This document shows positions 38,528 through 50,398 of a DNA stretch of 64,000 bases, one piece after another. Both the position numbers and the translations under genes were made by a program. Where the stretch lies: contig JBAIZL010000007.1 of the NCBI GenBank assembly GCA_036971475.1, forward strand, positions 29,772,947-29,836,946. Reading direction: 5' to 3'. How positions within the stretch are numbered: position 1 is the first letter of the stretch; each line of letters opens with the position of its first letter. The DNA is from Prosapia bicincta. Lineage: Eukaryota > Arthropoda > Insecta > Hemiptera > Cercopidae. The notes under the pieces were generated by a model. That model was not told where the DNA came from and did no database searches. It saw only the letters and a list, made by a program, of their open reading frames with translations.

Positions 38528-41460
38528 AGGTTAGGTTACTGCTGCTCATGACCACAAAGAGGCAAGTTATAGTTTCGGTAAGAGCCCTGCCCACACGCGT
38601 TAGGCTACGTTAGTTTAGGTTACTGCTGCTCATGACCACAAAGAGACTAGTTATAGTTTCAGTAAGATCCCTGCCCAACCGCATTGTTCTACGTTAGGTA
38701 AGTTTACTGCTCCTCATGACCAAAAAAAGGCAAGTTATAATTTCGGTAAGAGCCCTGCCCAACCGCGTTAGGATTCGTTAGTTTAGGTTACTGTTCCTCA
38801 TGTCCACAAAGAGACAAGTTATAGTTTCTGTAAGAGCCCTGCCCACACGCGTTAGGCTACGTTATGTTAAGTTACTACCCCTCATGACCACAAAAGACAA
38901 GTTATAGTTTCGGTAAGAGCCCTGTCCACCCGCGATAGGCTACGTTAGGTTAGTTTACTCCTGCTCATGACCACAAAAGACAAGTTATAGTTTCGGTAAG
39001 AGCCCTGCCCACCCGCGTTAGGCCATGTTAGGTTAGGTTACTGCTCCTCATGACTACAAAGAGGCAAGTTATAGTTTCGGAGGGAGCCCTGCCCACCCGC
39101 GTTAGGCTACGTTAGGTTAGGTTACTGCTCCTCATGACCACAAGGAGATAAGTTATAGTTTCGGTAAGAGCACTGCCCACCCGCGTTAGGTTACGTTAGG
39201 TCAGGTTTCTGCAACTCCTTACTACAAAGAGGCAAGTTATAGTTTCATTAAGAGCCCTGCCCACCCGCGTTAGGGTACGTTAGCTTAGGTTACTGCTAAG
39301 CATGACCACAAAGATGGAAGTTATACTTTCGGTAAGAGCACTGCCCACCCGCGTTATTCTACGTTAGGTTAGGTTACTCTTCCTCATGACCACAAAGAGA
39401 TAAGTAATAGTGTCGGTAAGAGCCTTGCTCACACGCGTTAGGCTACGTTAGATTAGGTTACTGCTCCTCATGGTCACAAAGAGGCAAGTTATAGTTTCGG
39501 TATTAGCCTTGCCACCCGCGTTAGGCTACGATAGGTTAGGTTACTGGTCCTGATGACCACATAGATACAAGTTAAAGTTTCGGTAAGAGCCCTGCCCACC
39601 CGCATTGTTCTACGTTAGGTTAGGTTACTGCTTCTCATGACCAAAAAGAGGCAAGATATAGTTTCAGTAAGAGCACTGCCCACCCGCGTTAGGCTACGTT
39701 AGGTTAGGTTACTCTTCCTCATGACCACAAAGACGCAAGTTATAGTTTCGGTAAGAACCCCGCCTACACGCATTGTTCTACGTTAGGTTAGGTTACTGCA
39801 CCTCATGACCACAAAAAGGCAAATTATAGATTCGGTAAGAGCCCTGCCCACCTGCGTTAGGCTACGTTAGGTTAGGTTACTGCTGCTCATGACCACAAAG
39901 ACACAAGTTATAGTTTCCGTAAGAGCCCTGCCTACCCGCGTTAGGCTAATTTAGGTTAGGTTACTGCTCCTTATGACCGCAAAGAGGCAAATTATGGTTT
40001 CGGTAAGAGCCCTGCCCACCCACATTGTTCTACGTTAGGTTAGGTTTCTGCTCCTCATGACCAAAAAGAGGCAAGTTATAGTCTCAGTAAGAGCCCTGCC
40101 CAACTGCGTTTGGCTACGATAGGTTAGGTTACTCTTCCCCATGACCACAAAGAGATAAGTTATAGTTTCGGTAAAAGCCCTGCCCACACGCGTTAGGCTA
40201 CGTTATGTTAAATTACTGCTCCTCGTGGCTACAAAGAGGCAAGTTATAGTTTCGGTAAGAGCCCTGCCCACCCCCGTTAGGCTACGTTAGGTTAGGTTAC
40301 TGCTCCTCATGAACACAAAGACACAAGTTATAGTTTCTGTAAGAGCCCTGCCCACCCGCGTTAGGCTACGTTAGGTTAGGTTACTCTTCCTCATGACCAC
40401 AAATAGGTAAGTTATAATTTCGGTAAGAGCACTGTCCTACCGCGTTAGGCTACGTTAGGTTAGGTTACTGTTCCTCATGACCACAAGGAGATAAGTTATA
40501 GTTTCGATAAGAGCCCTGCCCACCGGCGTTAGTCTACGTTAGGTTAGGTTACTGCTACTCATGATAACAAAGAGGCAAGTTATAGTTTCCGTATGAGTCT
40601 TGCCACCCGCGTTAGGCTACATTAGGTTAGGTTACTGCTTCTCAAGACCACAAAAGGGTAAATTAGAGTTTCGGTAAGAGCCTTGCTTACCCGCATTTTC
40701 TTACGTTAGGTTAGGTTTCTGCTCCTCATGACCACAAAGAGGCAAGTTATAGTTTCGGTAATAGCCCTGCCCACCCGCGTTAGGCTACGTTAGGATAGGT
40801 TACTGCTCCTCATGAGCACAAAGTGGCAAGTTATAGTTTCGGTAAGAGCCTTGCCCACCCGCATTTTCTTACGTTAGGTTAGGTTTCTGCTCCTCATGGT
40901 CACAAAGAGGCAAGTTATAGTTTCGGTATTAGCCTTGCCACCCGCGTTAGGCTACGTTAGGTTAGGTTACTCTTCCTCATGACCACAAAGAGATAAGGTA
41001 TAGTTTCGGTAAGAGCCCAGCCTACACGCGTTAGGCTACGATAGATTAGGTTCTGCTCCTCACGATCACAAAAAGGCAAGTTATAGTTTCGGTAAAAGCC
41101 CTGCCCACCCGCGTTAGGCTACGTTAGGTTAGGTTGCTGTTCTTCATGGCCACAAAGAGGCAAGTTATTGTTTCGGTATGAGCCTTGCCACCCGCGTTAT
41201 GCTACGATAGGTTAGGTTACTGGTCCTGATGACCACAAAGATACAAGTTATAGTTTTGGTAAGAGCCCTGCCCACCCGCGTTAGGCTACTTTAGGTTAGG
41301 TTACTACTCCTCATGACCACAAAGAGGCAAGTTATAGTTTCGGTAAGAGCCCTGCCCACCCGCGTTAGGCTACGTTAGGTTAGGTTACTGCTCCACATGA
41401 TCACAAGAAGATAAGTTATAGTTTCGGTAAGAGCCTTGCCCACCCGCATTGTTCTACGTT
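38528..41460. repeat. 2933-bp higher-order repeat, copy 1
   Basis: About 35 variant units of the 84-bp family that are repeated as a block. The private marker AAAGAGACTAGTTATAG lies at 38640 and recurs 2933 bp later. I noticed no difference from copy 2 in the stretches compared. Confidence 0.92.
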
Positions 41461-44393
41461 AGGTTAGGTTACTGCTGCTCATGACCACAAAGAGGCAAGT
41501 TATAGTTTCGGTAAGAGCCCTGCCCACACGCGTTAGGCTACGTTAGTTTAGGTTACTGCTGCTCATGACCACAAAGAGACTAGTTATAGTTTCAGTAAGA
41601 TCCCTGCCCAACCGCATTGTTCTACGTTAGGTAAGTTTACTGCTCCTCATGACCAAAAAAAGGCAAGTTATAATTTCGGTAAGAGCCCTGCCCAACCGCG
41701 TTAGGATTCGTTAGTTTAGGTTACTGTTCCTCATGTCCACAAAGAGACAAGTTATAGTTTCTGTAAGAGCCCTGCCCACACGCGTTAGGCTACGTTATGT
41801 TAAGTTACTACCCCTCATGACCACAAAAGACAAGTTATAGTTTCGGTAAGAGCCCTGTCCACCCGCGATAGGCTACGTTAGGTTAGTTTACTCCTGCTCA
41901 TGACCACAAAAGACAAGTTATAGTTTCGGTAAGAGCCCTGCCCACCCGCGTTAGGCCATGTTAGGTTAGGTTACTGCTCCTCATGACTACAAAGAGGCAA
42001 GTTATAGTTTCGGAGGGAGCCCTGCCCACCCGCGTTAGGCTACGTTAGGTTAGGTTACTGCTCCTCATGACCACAAGGAGATAAGTTATAGTTTCGGTAA
42101 GAGCACTGCCCACCCGCGTTAGGTTACGTTAGGTCAGGTTTCTGCAACTCCTTACTACAAAGAGGCAAGTTATAGTTTCATTAAGAGCCCTGCCCACCCG
42201 CGTTAGGGTACGTTAGCTTAGGTTACTGCTAAGCATGACCACAAAGATGGAAGTTATACTTTCGGTAAGAGCACTGCCCACCCGCGTTATTCTACGTTAG
42301 GTTAGGTTACTCTTCCTCATGACCACAAAGAGATAAGTAATAGTGTCGGTAAGAGCCTTGCTCACACGCGTTAGGCTACGTTAGATTAGGTTACTGCTCC
42401 TCATGGTCACAAAGAGGCAAGTTATAGTTTCGGTATTAGCCTTGCCACCCGCGTTAGGCTACGATAGGTTAGGTTACTGGTCCTGATGACCACATAGATA
42501 CAAGTTAAAGTTTCGGTAAGAGCCCTGCCCACCCGCATTGTTCTACGTTAGGTTAGGTTACTGCTTCTCATGACCAAAAAGAGGCAAGATATAGTTTCAG
42601 TAAGAGCACTGCCCACCCGCGTTAGGCTACGTTAGGTTAGGTTACTCTTCCTCATGACCACAAAGACGCAAGTTATAGTTTCGGTAAGAACCCCGCCTAC
42701 ACGCATTGTTCTACGTTAGGTTAGGTTACTGCACCTCATGACCACAAAAAGGCAAATTATAGATTCGGTAAGAGCCCTGCCCACCTGCGTTAGGCTACGT
42801 TAGGTTAGGTTACTGCTGCTCATGACCACAAAGACACAAGTTATAGTTTCCGTAAGAGCCCTGCCTACCCGCGTTAGGCTAATTTAGGTTAGGTTACTGC
42901 TCCTTATGACCGCAAAGAGGCAAATTATGGTTTCGGTAAGAGCCCTGCCCACCCACATTGTTCTACGTTAGGTTAGGTTTCTGCTCCTCATGACCAAAAA
43001 GAGGCAAGTTATAGTCTCAGTAAGAGCCCTGCCCAACTGCGTTTGGCTACGATAGGTTAGGTTACTCTTCCCCATGACCACAAAGAGATAAGTTATAGTT
43101 TCGGTAAAAGCCCTGCCCACACGCGTTAGGCTACGTTATGTTAAATTACTGCTCCTCGTGGCTACAAAGAGGCAAGTTATAGTTTCGGTAAGAGCCCTGC
43201 CCACCCCCGTTAGGCTACGTTAGGTTAGGTTACTGCTCCTCATGAACACAAAGACACAAGTTATAGTTTCTGTAAGAGCCCTGCCCACCCGCGTTAGGCT
43301 ACGTTAGGTTAGGTTACTCTTCCTCATGACCACAAATAGGTAAGTTATAATTTCGGTAAGAGCACTGTCCTACCGCGTTAGGCTACGTTAGGTTAGGTTA
43401 CTGTTCCTCATGACCACAAGGAGATAAGTTATAGTTTCGATAAGAGCCCTGCCCACCGGCGTTAGTCTACGTTAGGTTAGGTTACTGCTACTCATGATAA
43501 CAAAGAGGCAAGTTATAGTTTCCGTATGAGTCTTGCCACCCGCGTTAGGCTACATTAGGTTAGGTTACTGCTTCTCAAGACCACAAAAGGGTAAATTAGA
43601 GTTTCGGTAAGAGCCTTGCTTACCCGCATTTTCTTACGTTAGGTTAGGTTTCTGCTCCTCATGACCACAAAGAGGCAAGTTATAGTTTCGGTAATAGCCC
43701 TGCCCACCCGCGTTAGGCTACGTTAGGATAGGTTACTGCTCCTCATGAGCACAAAGTGGCAAGTTATAGTTTCGGTAAGAGCCTTGCCCACCCGCATTTT
43801 CTTACGTTAGGTTAGGTTTCTGCTCCTCATGGTCACAAAGAGGCAAGTTATAGTTTCGGTATTAGCCTTGCCACCCGCGTTAGGCTACGTTAGGTTAGGT
43901 TACTCTTCCTCATGACCACAAAGAGATAAGGTATAGTTTCGGTAAGAGCCCAGCCTACACGCGTTAGGCTACGATAGATTAGGTTCTGCTCCTCACGATC
44001 ACAAAAAGGCAAGTTATAGTTTCGGTAAAAGCCCTGCCCACCCGCGTTAGGCTACGTTAGGTTAGGTTGCTGTTCTTCATGGCCACAAAGAGGCAAGTTA
44101 TTGTTTCGGTATGAGCCTTGCCACCCGCGTTATGCTACGATAGGTTAGGTTACTGGTCCTGATGACCACAAAGATACAAGTTATAGTTTTGGTAAGAGCC
44201 CTGCCCACCCGCGTTAGGCTACTTTAGGTTAGGTTACTACTCCTCATGACCACAAAGAGGCAAGTTATAGTTTCGGTAAGAGCCCTGCCCACCCGCGTTA
44301 GGCTACGTTAGGTTAGGTTACTGCTCCACATGATCACAAGAAGATAAGTTATAGTTTCGGTAAGAGCCTTGCCCACCCGCATTGTTCTACGTT
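41461..44393. repeat. 2933-bp higher-order repeat, copy 2
   Basis: Exact-period copy of 38528-41460. It appears essentially identical to copy 1 by eye, which implies a very recent duplication or an assembly duplication. Confidence 0.92.
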
Positions 44394-47342
44394 AGGTTAG
44401 GTTACTGCTGCTCATGACCACAAAGAGGCAAGTTATAGTTTCGGTAAGAGCCCTGCCCACACGCGTTAGGCTACGTTAGTTTAGGTTACTGCTGCTCATG
44501 ACCACAAAGTGACTAGTTATAGTTTCAGTAAGATCCCTGCCCAACCGCATTGTTCTACGTTAGGTAAGTTTACTGCTCCTCATGACCAAAAAAAGGCAAG
44601 TTATAATTTCGGTAAGAGCCCTGCCCAACCGCGTTAGGATTCGTTAGTTTAGGTTACTGCTCCTCATGTCCATAAAGAGACAAGTTATAGTTTCTGTAAG
44701 AGCCCTGCCCACACGCGTTAGGCTACGTTATGTTAAGTTACTACCCCTCATGACCACAAAAGACAAGTTATAGTTTCGGTAAGAGCCCTGTCCACCCGCG
44801 TTAGGCTACGTTAGGTTAGTTTACTCCTGCTCATGACCACAAAAGACAAGTTATAGTTTCGGTAAGAGCCCTGCCCACCCGCGTTAGGCCATGTTAGGTT
44901 AGGTTACTGCTCCTCATGACTACAAAGAGGCAAGTTATAGTTTCGGAGGGAGCCCTGCCCACCCGCGTTAGGCTACGTTAGGTTAGGTTACTGCTCCTCA
45001 TGACCACAAGGAGATAAGTTATAGTTTCGGTAAGAGCACTGCCCACCCGCGTTAGGTTACGTTAGGTCAGGTTTCTGCAACTCCTTACTACAAAGAGGCA
45101 AGTTATAGTTTCATTAAGAGCCCTGCCCACCCGCGTTAGGGTACGTTAGCTTAGGTTACTGCTAAGCATGACCACAAAGATGGAAGTTATACTTTCGGTA
45201 AGAGCACTGCCCACCCGCGTTATTCTACGTTAGGTTAGGTTACTCTTCCTCATGACCACAAAGAGATAAGTAATAGTGTCGGTAAGAGCCTTGCTCACAC
45301 GCGTTAGGCTACGTTAGATTAGGTTACTGCTCCTCATGGTCACAAAGAGGCAAGTTATAGTTTCGGTATTAGCCTTGCCACCCGCGTTAGGCTACGATAG
45401 GTTAGGTTACTGGTCCTGATGACCACATAGATACAAGTTAAAGTTTCGGTAAGAGCCCTGCCCACCCGCATTGTTCTACGTTAGGTTAGGTTACTGCTTC
45501 TCATGACCAAAAAGAGGCAAGATATAGTTTCAGTAAGAGCACTGCCCACCCGCGTTAGGCTACGTTAGGTTAGGTTACTCTTCCTCATGACCACAAAGAC
45601 GCTAGTTATAGTTTCGGTAAGAACCCCGCCTACACGCATTGTTCTACGTTAGGTTAGGTTACTGCACCTCATGACCACAAAAAGGCAAATTATAGATTCG
45701 GTAAGAGCCCTGCCCACCTGCGTTAGGCTACGTTAGGTTAGGTTACTGCTGCTCATGACCACAAAGACACAAGTTATAGTTTCCGTAAGAGCCCTGCCTA
45801 CCCGCGTTAGGCTAATTTAGGTTAGGTTACTGCTCCTTATGACCGCAAAGAGGCAAATTATGGTTTCGGTAAGAGCCCTGCCCACCCACATTGTTCTACG
45901 TTAGGTTAGGTTTCTGCTCCTCATGACCAAAAAGAGGCAAGTTATAGTCTCAGTAAGAGCCCTGCCCACCTGCGTTAGGCTACGATAGGTTAGGTTACTC
46001 TTCCCCATGACCACAAAGAGATAAGTTATAGTTTCGGTAAAAGCCCTGCCCACACGCGTTAGGCTACGTTATGTTAAATTACTGCTCCTCGTGGCTACAA
46101 AGAGGCAAGTTATAGTTTCGGTAAGAGCCCTGCCCACCCCCGTTAGGCTACGTTAGGTTAGGTTACTGCTCCTCATGAACACAAAGACACAAGTTATAGT
46201 TTCTGTAAGAGCCCTGCCCACCCGCGTTAGGCTACGTTAGGTTAGGTTACTCTTCCTCATGACCACAAATAGGTAAGTTATAATTTCGGTAAGAGCACTG
46301 TCCTACCGCGTTAGGCTACGTTAGGTTAGGTTACTGTTCCTCATGACCACAAGGAGATAAGTTATAGTTTCGATAAGAGCCCTGCCCACCCGCGTTAGTC
46401 TACGTTAGGTTAGGTTACTGCTACTCATGATAACAAAGAGGCAAGTTATAGTTTCCGTATGAGTCTTGCCACCCGCGTTAGGCTACATTAGGTTAGGTTA
46501 CTGCTTCTCAAGACCACAAAAGGGTAAATTAGAGTTTCGGTAAGAGCCTTGCTTACCCGCATTTTCTTACGTTAGGTTAGGTTTCTGCTCCTCATGACCA
46601 CAAAGAGGCAAGTTATAGTTTCGGTAATAGCCCTGCCCACCCGCGTTAGGCTACGTTAGGATAGGTTACTGCTCCTCATGAGCACAAAGTGGCAAGTTAT
46701 AGTTTCGGTAAGAGCCTTGCCCACCCGCATTTTCTTACGTTAGGTTAGGTTTCTGCTCCTCATGGTCACAAAGAGGCAAGTTATAGTTTCGGTATTAGCC
46801 TTGCCACCCGCGTTAGGCTACGTTAGGTTAGGTTACTCTTCCTCATGACCACAAAGAGATAAGGTATAGTTTCGGTAAGAGCCCAGCCTACACGCGTTAG
46901 GCTACGATAGATTAGGTTCTGCTCCTCACGATCACAAAAAGGCAAGTTATAGTTTCGGTAAAAGCCCTGCCCACCCGCGTTAGGCTACGTTAGGTTAGGT
47001 TGCCGCTCTTCATGGCCACAAAGAGGCAAGTTATAGTTTCGGTATGAGCCTTGCCACCCGCGTTATGCTACGATAGGTTAGGTTACTGGTCCTGATGACC
47101 ACAAAGATACAAGTTATAGTTTTGGTAAGAGCCCTGCCCACCCGCGTTAGGCTACTTTAGGTTAGGTTACTACTCCTCATGACCACAAAGAGGCAAGTTA
47201 TAGTTTCGGTAAGAGCCCTGCCCACCCGCGTTAGGCTACGTTAGGTTAGGTTACTGCTCCACATGATCACAAGAAGATAAGTTATAGTTTCGGTAAGAGC
47301 CTTGCCCACCCGCATTGTTCTACGTTAGGTTAGGTTACTGCT
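44394..47342. repeat. 2933-bp higher-order repeat, copy 3
   Basis: Third copy, differing from copies 1 and 2 at about ten sites: for example near 44510 (AAAGTGACTAG), 45603 (GCTAGTT), 45965-45975 (CACCTGCGTTAGGC), 46391 and 47002-47005. It ends where the sequence changes to GCTTCTCATGACC at about 47343. Confidence 0.92.
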
Positions 47343-48794
47343 TCTCATGACCAAAAAGAGGCAAGTTATAGTTTCAGTAAGAGCCCTGCCCACCCGCGTT
47401 AGGCTACGTTATGTTAAATTACTGCTCCTCGTGACTACAAAGAGGCAAGTTATAGTTTCGGTAAGAGCCCTGCCCACCCGTGTTACGCTACTTTGGGTTA
47501 GGTTAATGCTCCTCATGATCACAAGGAGATAAGGTATAGTTTCGGTAAGAGCCCTGCTCACACGCGTTACGCTACGTTATGTTAGGTTACTGCTCCTCAT
47601 GACCACAAATAGACAAGTTATAGTTTCGATAAGAGCCCAGCCCACCCGCGTTAGGCTACGTTATGTTAAATTTCTGCTCCTCATGACCAAAAAGAGGCAA
47701 GTTATAGTTTCGGTAAGAGCCCTGCCCACCCGCGTTAGGCTACGTTAGGGTTTGTTACTGCTCCTCATGACAACAAAGAGGCAAGTTATAGTTTCCGTAT
47801 GAGTCTTGCCACCCGCGTTAGGCTACGTTAGGTTAGGTTACTGCTTCTCATGACCACAAAAAAGCAAATTATAGTTTCGGTAAGAGCCCTGCCCACACGC
47901 GTTAGGCTACGTTAGGTTAGGTTACTGCTCCTCATGAGCACAAAGTGGCAAGTTATAGTTTTGGTAAGAGCCTTGCCCACCCGCATTTTCCTACGTTAGT
48001 TTAGGTTTCTGCTCCTCATCACCAAAAAAGAGGCAAGTTATAGTTTCGGTAAGAGCTCTGCCCACCCGCATTAGGCTACGTTAGGTTATGTTACTGCTCC
48101 TCATAACAACAAAGAGGCAAGTTATAGTTACGCTAAGAGCCCTGCCCACCTGCATTAGTCTACGTTAGTTTAGGTTACTCTTCTTCATGACCACAAAGAG
48201 ATAAGTTATACTTTCAGTAAGAGCACTGCCCACTCGCGTTAGGCTACTTTAGCTTAGGTTACTGCTCCTCATGACCACCAAGAGACAAGTTATAGTTTCG
48301 GTAAGTGCCCTGCCCACCCGCGTTAGGCTACGTTAAGTTAGGTTACTGCTCCTCATGACCACAAAGAGGCAAGTTATACTTTCAGTAAGAGCCCTGCCCA
48401 CCCGCGTTAGGCTACGTTAGGTTAGGTTACTGCTCCTCATGACCACAAAGAGGCAAGTTATAGTTTCGGTAAGTGCCCTGCCCACCCGCGTTAGGCTACG
48501 TTAGGTTAGGTTACTGCTCCTCATGACCACAAAGAGGCAAGTTATAGTTACGCTAAGAGCCCTGCCCACCTGCATTAGTCTACGTTAGTTTAGGTTACTC
48601 TTCTTCATGACCACAAAGAGATAAGTTATACTTTCAGTAAGAGCACTGCCCACCCGCGTTAGGCTACGTTAGGTTAGGTTACTGCTCCTCATGACCACAA
48701 AGAGGCAAGTTATAGTTTCGGTAAGAGCCCTGCCCACCCGCAGTAGTTTACGTTAGGTTAGGTTATTGCTCCTCATGGCCACAAATATATTTCC

Positions 48795-49852
48795 AACCGC
48801 ACGCAATATCTTGTCCATGTTACAAGGCTTACCTCACTCAATTTCCTATCTATCAGCTGTGCAAATAGAGTAGACTATAACAAACCCTCTCTGAAAGCAT
48901 ATATTTACAATTAACTACGCTTTTCTATTTCTAAGGAATTCGTATTATTCAAAGTTTATGTTTCTCACTCATATTAATGTTAATAGGCTAATATATTTAT
49001 AAATATTTTCCGCTAACTATTTAGTATGGTAAAAGAATTCACCTATGATTTTACTGCTTGTAAATTGCAAATTTATATTTACTAATGCTTATTGTTTTGA
49101 AGCAGTTCATTCAGTTACATGCTGTCCAATGTAATTGTAATTATTTCTTTTTAAAATATTCACATTTTTTATAATTTGTATTGAACGTTTTCTTATTGCA
49201 ATTATTTGTAGATATCTTGTTATTGTAACATTGAATAAGAGGCATTTGTTTACTTCTACTGTCTACGTCCGTTCATAAGTTCAAACACTCAATATTTACA
49301 TTTCCTTATGAGAAACTCCTTTATGCTTTCTCTATATTTCTTGCTGATAGTATAACACACTTTGTTAGTGTATTTAAAGAGCCTTATTGTTATTGTAGAT
49401 ACAATTCAATTTTATAAAATGGCCAAATCACTAAGGGTAATCACTGCTAAAAAGGAAGCTCTATTTTCCCAGATCCAATCTATTTATGATCTCAAAAGAT
49501 TTCTGATAAAGCGATCATGAAGGAATTAATAGCTCCCTCTGTCGCTAGCATTAAACAAGAATCTCAAGACTCATTGGACTTATTCAATGAACTCTCGTTG
49601 GAAATGATAACGATTTTATTCCCAATTTCTCAACTTCCGCTGTGGTTAATGATCTTGTTTCTCGCATAAATTACACTGTTGCTTTAGTAGAAGCGAAACT
49701 AGCTGCTAGGCAAAAAGCCGAAGCTAGCTCTTCACTCTCGTCGCAAATCCCACTGCGACTTCCAAAATTGGAACTCAAACATTTCACGGGTGATCTATTT
49801 GAATGGATTTCGTTCAAAAATCTCTTTTACTCTACCATACATAAAAATACAT
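48795..49852. repeat. BEL/Pao inverted left arm (5' LTR and gag start, plus orientation)
   Basis: This 1058-bp segment is the reverse complement of 52798-53888 with scattered substitutions and small indels (about 95% identity by eye). It abuts the 84-bp satellite on its left. It contains the LTR-like region, the gag ATG (ATGGCCAAATCACTAAG, 49421) and the gag start up to the shared break at ACAT (49849-49852), where the two arms diverge at once. The gag frame is broken before position 49510 and again near 49601; the open part is 49642-49857. Confidence 0.9.
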
Positions 49853-49990
49853 TATAAAGAGATATAATATATTTCACTAATTGGGCGAGTAAATGATCAG
49901 CACTTAGCTCCAAGCGAAGTAAAGTGAGTTTTTTTCAGTGGGGCTACCCGAGTCTTCGATAATAGCTGCCGAATTGCCACCAATTTGTCG
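49853..49990. other. Unassigned 138-bp segment at the fold-back junction
   Basis: Sequence between the inverted left arm and the RNase H remnant. On the minus strand it follows the pol frame after a stop and contains TGGTGGCAATTCGGCAGC. It matches neither the arm nor a pol domain I recognise. It may be filler, or part of another element that took part in the rearrangement. Confidence 0.5.
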
Positions 49991-50398
49991 CTAACTTGAC
50001 ATCTTAAGTAAATGACTCTCAGAAGCATCTGAGAAACCGTGTAACTCAATGTTAGGCGAGTGACTCAAGCGTAAAACCCGAAGAATTACAATATTTTTTA
50101 AACAATGAGTAGTCTTTGCAAATGTTTGGTACTGAGTTAGAAATTCAGGTGGTAGGGATTGGTCCCAGTCCAACCCTTTTGTCCAGAGGAGCTGCATAAA
50201 ACATTTTGCCCACATGACAACAGGCGAAAGGAAACCACAAGGGTCATAAATTTGAGCGATAACGCTGAGCACTTGGCGTTTAGTTTTAGAGTTTCGAGGA
50301 AAATTCAAGTGGTAAGTAAAAGCATCCGAAGAGGATGACCAATGAAGTTCGAGAATATTATAATGAAGTTGTGCGGTATTCTGAAGAAACATGGGTGT
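49991..50398 (-). pseudogene. BEL/Pao pol remnant: Peptidase_A17-type region and start of RNase H
   Basis: Continues the reverse-transcriptase frame after a single in-frame TAG (50399-50401). The block QIYDPCGFLSPVV followed by KCFMQLLW is typical of the conserved Pao region placed downstream of reverse transcriptase. LHGFSDASES near the end matches the first catalytic aspartate region of RNase H (GFSDAS). The frame stops about 10 residues later, so most of RNase H and all of the integrase are missing. The element can therefore not insert new copies by itself. The right partner is the RT pseudogene at 50399-51532. Confidence 0.85.

Larger units (their letters stand above)
20713..48788. repeat. 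84-bp satellite array with tandem TTAGG motif (about 334 units)
   Basis: Units of 84 bp (for example the start of ACTGGTGCTC at 29641 and 29725) with constant blocks GTTACTGCTCCTCATGACCA, CAAAGAGGCAAGTTATAG, TTTCGGTAAGAGCCCTG and CCCACCCGCGTTAGGCTACG. The unit joint is GTTAGGTTAGGTTA, which contains two TTAGG telomere-type repeats and part of a third. Point variants define zones along the array. Because 84 is divisible by three, frames of 77-136 codons open across several units on both strands. They encode 28-residue repeats and are treated as artefacts. The right end stops at a BEL/Pao fragment with no decay zone. Confidence 0.97.

Noticed and set aside
1..48788. CRISPR array
   Set aside because: Units are contiguous and similar along their whole length; there are no unique spacers between short constant repeats, and the DNA is eukaryotic.
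20713..48788. True telomere
   Set aside because: Only about two and a half TTAGG copies occur per 84-bp unit; no uninterrupted (TTAGG)n tract is present, and other DNA lies on both sides.
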